Shown piece by piece: positions 7,835 to 9,419 of a stretch of 9,419 nt of DNA; within the stretch, counting starts at the first letter, position 1; every line of letters starts with the position of its first letter. The stretch is from Deltaproteobacteria bacterium (GTDB lineage: Bacteria > Desulfobacterota_B > Binatia > UBA9968): assembly GCA_027297485.1 (NCBI GenBank), contig JAPUHZ010000473.1, positions 1 to 9,419 of the forward strand, given 5' to 3'. The notes below the pieces were generated by a model. The model worked only from the letters and a program-made list of their open reading frames with translations, was not told where the DNA came from and did no database searches. The position numbers were made by a program, and so were the translations under genes.

Positions 7835-7870
7835 ATGTTGCGGTTGAGAAGAAAGGATCTGCAAGAGTGA
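7835..7870 (+). CDS. Possible 11-codon leader peptide coupled to the DUF3106 gene
   Basis: An ATG at 7835 preceded by GGAG (4-nt gap) and by AGGGGAGGA further upstream opens a frame encoding MLRLRRKDLQE. It stops with TGA at 7868-7870, which overlaps the probable GTG start of the next gene as GTGA. This arrangement is typical of translational coupling. The ORF is too short to be judged from composition, and it exists only if the downstream start is the GTG at 7867. Low confidence. Confidence 0.3.
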   Translation: MLRLRRKDLQE

Positions 7871-8256
7871 GGCAAACAATCAAGCAGTGCACTTTCTATC
7901 TCCTCTTACTTCTACCTCTTTTGGCATGGGCGCAGGAGCCTTTAGAGCGATGGCGCCGTTTGAGCCCAGAGGAAAAGGCGACCATCCAACGCAACTATCA
8001 GCGCTGGCGGGATCTGCCTCCAGAAAAGCAAGAGCATCTGCAGCAAGAATGGGAGCACTGGCGGCGTCTTCCTCCCGAACGGCGTCAAAGGTTAAAAGAG
8101 CGCTTTGAAGAGTTTCGTCAGCTCCCTCCAGAAGAGCGTCAGCAATGGCGTGAGAGGTTTAAGGAACGTCACAAACTTTCACCGGAAGAGAAAAAGGCAT
8201 TCCGTAAACGTCTAAAAAAGAAGAAAAGATCACATCGGCGAACGGAGAGGTACTAG
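7867..8256 (+). CDS. Secreted DUF3106-family protein with five 18-residue repeats
   Basis: From the GTG at 7867 the product has 129 residues. A signal peptide covers about 1-22 (hydrophobic core LLLLLPLLAWA). Five consecutive repeats of exactly 18 residues follow, beginning at W29, W47, W65, F83 and R101. Each has the pattern (W/F)R-x-L-(S/P)-P-E followed by a charged helix. A very basic tail of Lys and Arg ends the protein. The L-P-P-E repeat is characteristic of DUF3106, whose function is unknown. I prefer the GTG at 7867, with AAAGGA 9 nt upstream, over a GTG at 7792 in the same frame because it puts the signal peptide at the N-terminus. DUF3106 genes often accompany ECF sigma/anti-sigma pairs, which suggests an envelope role. 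Confidence 0.85.
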   Translation: MRQTIKQCTFYLLLLLPLLAWAQEPLERWRRLSPEEKATIQRNYQRWRDLPPEKQEHLQQEWEHWRRLPPERRQRLKERFEEFRQLPPEERQQWRERFKERHKLSPEEKKAFRKRLKKKKRSHRRTERY

Positions 8257-8284
8257 GGAACCTTTGAAGCTTTCGGCACGATAG
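8257..8284 (+). promoter_or_regulatory. Candidate ECF-sigma promoter
   Basis: GGAACC (8257-8262), directly after the DUF3106 stop, resembles the GGAAC-type -35 of ECF sigma factors. After 16 nt comes CGATAG (8279-8284), a plausible ECF -10 starting with CG. The predicted start, about 8290-8292, coincides with the base of the stem-loop at 8293. This would link the His-rich genes to the sigma factor encoded upstream. It is a single match by eye, without a known consensus for this sigma factor. Confidence 0.45.
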
Positions 8285-8292
8285 GTTGTAAA

Positions 8293-8332
8293 CCTTCGGA
8301 CCTCTCAAACGTCTAATAGGTCCGAAGGGAGG
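8293..8332 (+). promoter_or_regulatory. 11-bp stem-loop abutting the SD of the His-rich gene
   Basis: CCTTCGGACCT (8293-8303) and AGGTCCGAAGG (8318-8328) are perfect inverted copies around a 14-nt loop. The Shine-Dalgarno GGGAGG (8327-8332) shares its first two bases with the stem, and the ATG follows at 8341. There is no T-run, so it is not an intrinsic terminator. A small competing hairpin, AGGTT-gta-AACCT (8283-8295), overlaps its left arm. It may stabilise the mRNA 5' end or tune ribosome access. Confidence 0.7.
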
Positions 8333-8340
8333 ACAATCAG

Positions 8341-8628
8341 ATGAAAAAAACACTGTCAGCGATTTTAATGACACTATTCATGTTTCCTTCTGTGAGCTTT
8401 GCTAACAGCTGGAGACATAGGCACGACCGCGAAAAACTTGCCTACCACTACTCGCACCATCACAGGCTTCAAAACTTTAGACGCCACCACTTCAGATACC
8501 GTCACGTCAGACGCCACCATAGACATTACCGCCTTCGATATTATCACAACAGATACAAAAGGCACACTTACAAACCCTATTGGTATAGTCATAGATATTA
8601 TGAGCATGGTTCTAGGCATGATGACTAA
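8341..8628 (+). CDS. Secreted His/Arg/Tyr-rich small protein, function unknown
   Basis: The 95-residue product has a clear signal peptide (MKKTLSAILMTLFMFPSVSFA, cleaved after about residue 21). The mature part of about 74 residues contains about 17 His, 17 Arg and 12 Tyr, roughly 60% of all residues, with clusters such as YSHHH, FRRHH and RRHHRHYR. No known fold or family is recognised. A His-rich exported peptide could bind metal ions, or heme or polyanions; this is inference from composition. The ATG at 8341 has a GGGAGG Shine-Dalgarno with an 8-nt gap. It lies downstream of the ECF sigma/anti-sigma pair, behind a candidate ECF promoter and a stem-loop. An overlapping Thr/Asp-rich frame (8399-8662) is treated as a shadow. 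Confidence 0.8.
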   Translation: MKKTLSAILMTLFMFPSVSFANSWRHRHDREKLAYHYSHHHRLQNFRRHHFRYRHVRRHHRHYRLRYYHNRYKRHTYKPYWYSHRYYEHGSRHDD

Positions 8629-8682
8629 CTCAACACGAAAAAGCGTATTGCATCCACATTAGATAGGAAGGAGAGCAATCCA

Positions 8683-9087
8683 ATGTTAAAGGTTACGCTG
8701 GCAGTTTTGCTGGCATTCTTACTCATTCCCTCGGCGGGATTTGCGAAGGACTGGGGGCATCGGTATGGACGAGGACATCACCGCCACAGGACGGTTGTAA
8801 TTCGAGATCGCCATCACCACGACGGTGGAGCGATTGTTATTGGGGTCCTGGGAGGCATTGCAACGGGCATCATCCTGGATCGGGTTCTAACGTCCCCTCC
8901 ACCTCCTCAGCCAGTCTATTATCCACCCCCACCTGCCCCTCCCCCCTCGCGCGACCCCTACGATAACGGATATTCGGATGGGTACAGTCGGGGTCTCGAG
9001 CGTGGCCGCCGGGAGCGATATGAGGAGGGACGAAAGCGCGGATACGAAGAAGGATATGAGGATGCAAGAGCCGGCCGAACCTTATAG
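8683..9087 (+). CDS. Secreted His/Pro-rich protein with GxxxG repeat tail
   Basis: The 134-residue product has a signal peptide (residues 1-21, ending SAGFA) and then a His-rich segment (26-46, including HHRHR and RHHH). A glycine-rich hydrophobic stretch follows at about 48-65 (AIVIGVLGGIATGII), possibly a membrane-associated glycine zipper. Next come a Pro-rich linker (72-88) and a charged tail with Gly at 96, 100, 104, 108, 116, 120 and 124. This four-residue period (xGYx) resembles the GX3 repeats of Yae1_N-like regions, but a specific family cannot be assigned. The start has AGGAAGGAGA upstream. The mature N-terminus (FAKDWGHRYGRG) resembles that of the preceding gene (FANSWRHRHDRE). A surface or periplasmic metal-binding or envelope role is plausible but unproven. 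Confidence 0.8.
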   Translation: MLKVTLAVLLAFLLIPSAGFAKDWGHRYGRGHHRHRTVVIRDRHHHDGGAIVIGVLGGIATGIILDRVLTSPPPPQPVYYPPPPAPPPSRDPYDNGYSDGYSRGLERGRRERYEEGRKRGYEEGYEDARAGRTL

Positions 9088-9090
9088 AGG

Positions 9091-9249
9091 AAAAAACATT
9101 TTGGCAATTCTCACGCGCCACCACACGGGTGATTTGGCCACGGGCGCTTGCTGGGTAGGGACCGTCTGGCGGCAAAATTGCAACTAACCAAAGCTCAAAA
9201 GGTGCAGATCAAGAGCATTTTCGTCAATGGCCGGGACACCATATTCTGA
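9091..9249 (+). pseudogene. Remnant of a Spy/CpxP-like (LTxxQ) periplasmic protein
   Basis: One plus-strand frame reads KKHFGNSHAPPHG, then a TGA stop (9130-9132), then FGHGRLLGRDRLAAK (from 9133), LQLTKAQKVQIKSIF (9181-9222) and a stop at 9247-9249. The LTKAQKVQIKSIF stretch matches the LTxxQ motif of Spy/CpxP metal and envelope-stress chaperones, normally followed by 50 or more further residues of helical domain. Here there is no start codon or signal peptide, an internal stop interrupts the frame, and the C-terminal half is missing where the glycyl-tRNA synthetase gene ends. The frame continues that of the preceding gene after its TAG. LTxxQ proteins commonly belong to ECF sigma loci like this one, which supports a decayed member of the cluster. 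Confidence 0.6.
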
Positions 9250-9258
9250 TCTCTCAGT

Positions 9259-9419
9259 TCATGTCTTGTAAATCCCTTGCTTAGCCATACTGGACCATTT
9301 GCCAGCCATAAGTTCGGCCATGACGGCATCCAGGGCCGAGATCGGGACCCGAATCTGTTCCATGGTGTTACGGTCGCGGATGGTGACCTTCTCATCTGCC
9401 GGGCTCTTCCCATCCCCTA
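9259..9419 (-). CDS. glyQS: C-terminal end of single-chain glycyl-tRNA synthetase (partial)
   Basis: Only the last 52 residues and the stop are in the window. The frame from 9417 reads GDGKSPADEKVTIRDRNTME and continues QIRVPISALDAVMAEL, ending in TGA at 9261-9259. The VTIRDRxTMEQ(I/V)RV pattern is characteristic of the C-terminal anticodon-binding domain of dimeric-type (single-chain) glycyl-tRNA synthetase, which attaches glycine to tRNA-Gly. Other class II synthetases that share this domain (His, Pro, Thr) fit less well. It converges on the plus-strand cluster. No clear intrinsic terminator is seen between them. Confidence 0.72.
   Translation of the reverse strand, partial: GDGKSPADEKVTIRDRNTMEQIRVPISALDAVMAELMAGKWSSMAKQGIYKT

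Noticed and set aside
7792..7866. Upstream GTG start for the DUF3106 gene
   Set aside because: It would place 25 polar residues before the signal peptide; the GTG at 7867 with AAAGGA upstream gives a normal exported protein.
8293..8328. Intrinsic terminator after the DUF3106 gene
   Set aside because: The 11-bp stem is followed by a Shine-Dalgarno and start codon, not a T-tract, so a leader role fits better.
8399..8662. Thr/Asp/Ile-rich ORF overlapping the His-rich gene
   Set aside because: Its composition is what results from reading His/Arg/Tyr codons out of frame; the other frame has a signal peptide and a proper Shine-Dalgarno.
9195..9413. 72-codon minus-strand ORF at the right edge
   Set aside because: It is a shifted frame of the glycyl-tRNA synthetase end; the frame entering at 9417 carries the conserved VTIRDRNTMEQIRV motif.

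Overview
The window looks like a chromosomal segment of a Gram-negative-type bacterium with a GC content near 50%. The neighbourhood zapA, 6S RNA, 5-formyl-THF cyclo-ligase is typical of proteobacteria and relatives. RNase Y, YmdB, an rRNA leader with boxA, ZAS-type anti-sigma and DUF3106 proteins fit Desulfobacterota, Methylomirabilota (NC10) or Nitrospirota-like lineages. The 16S fragment (about 640 nt) would settle the phylum by a database search that I could not run.

Minus-strand block (about 6233 down to 1). A sigma70-type promoter at 6205-6233 appears to drive a ZapB-like coiled-coil protein, zapA, a 6S RNA, ygfA/fthfs, rny, ymdB and tyrS. ymdB and tyrS overlap by 4 nt. A near-consensus rRNA promoter follows at once, with its -35 hexamer lying across the tyrS stop codon. 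A boxA-bearing leader and the 5' part of a 16S rRNA gene run off the left edge. The block joins cell division (ZapA/ZapB), RNA polymerase regulation (6S), folate salvage, mRNA turnover (RNase Y), a metallophosphoesterase, tRNA charging and rRNA. The rny-ymdB gap carries two facing arrays of degenerate 7-nt repeats.

Divergent spacer (6234-6656). About 420 nt with no convincing gene. It holds a candidate rightward promoter and two small dyads just before the sigma gene.

Plus-strand block (6657-9249). This reads as an envelope-stress or metal-stress locus: an ECF sigma factor, its zinc-finger membrane anti-sigma factor, a secreted DUF3106 protein made of five exact-length 18-residue repeats, a secreted His/Arg/Tyr-rich protein, a secreted His-, Pro- and GxxxG-rich protein, and a decayed remnant of a Spy/CpxP-type (LTxxQ) periplasmic protein. 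A candidate ECF promoter (GGAACC-N16-CGATAG) lies just after the DUF3106 gene. Its predicted transcript would begin almost exactly at an 11-bp perfect stem-loop that abuts the Shine-Dalgarno of the His-rich gene. I infer that the sigma factor controls these secreted proteins.

Right edge. The last 53 codons of a class II aminoacyl-tRNA synthetase, most likely single-chain glycyl-tRNA synthetase, enter convergently on the minus strand and stop 9 nt from the end of the Spy/CpxP remnant.
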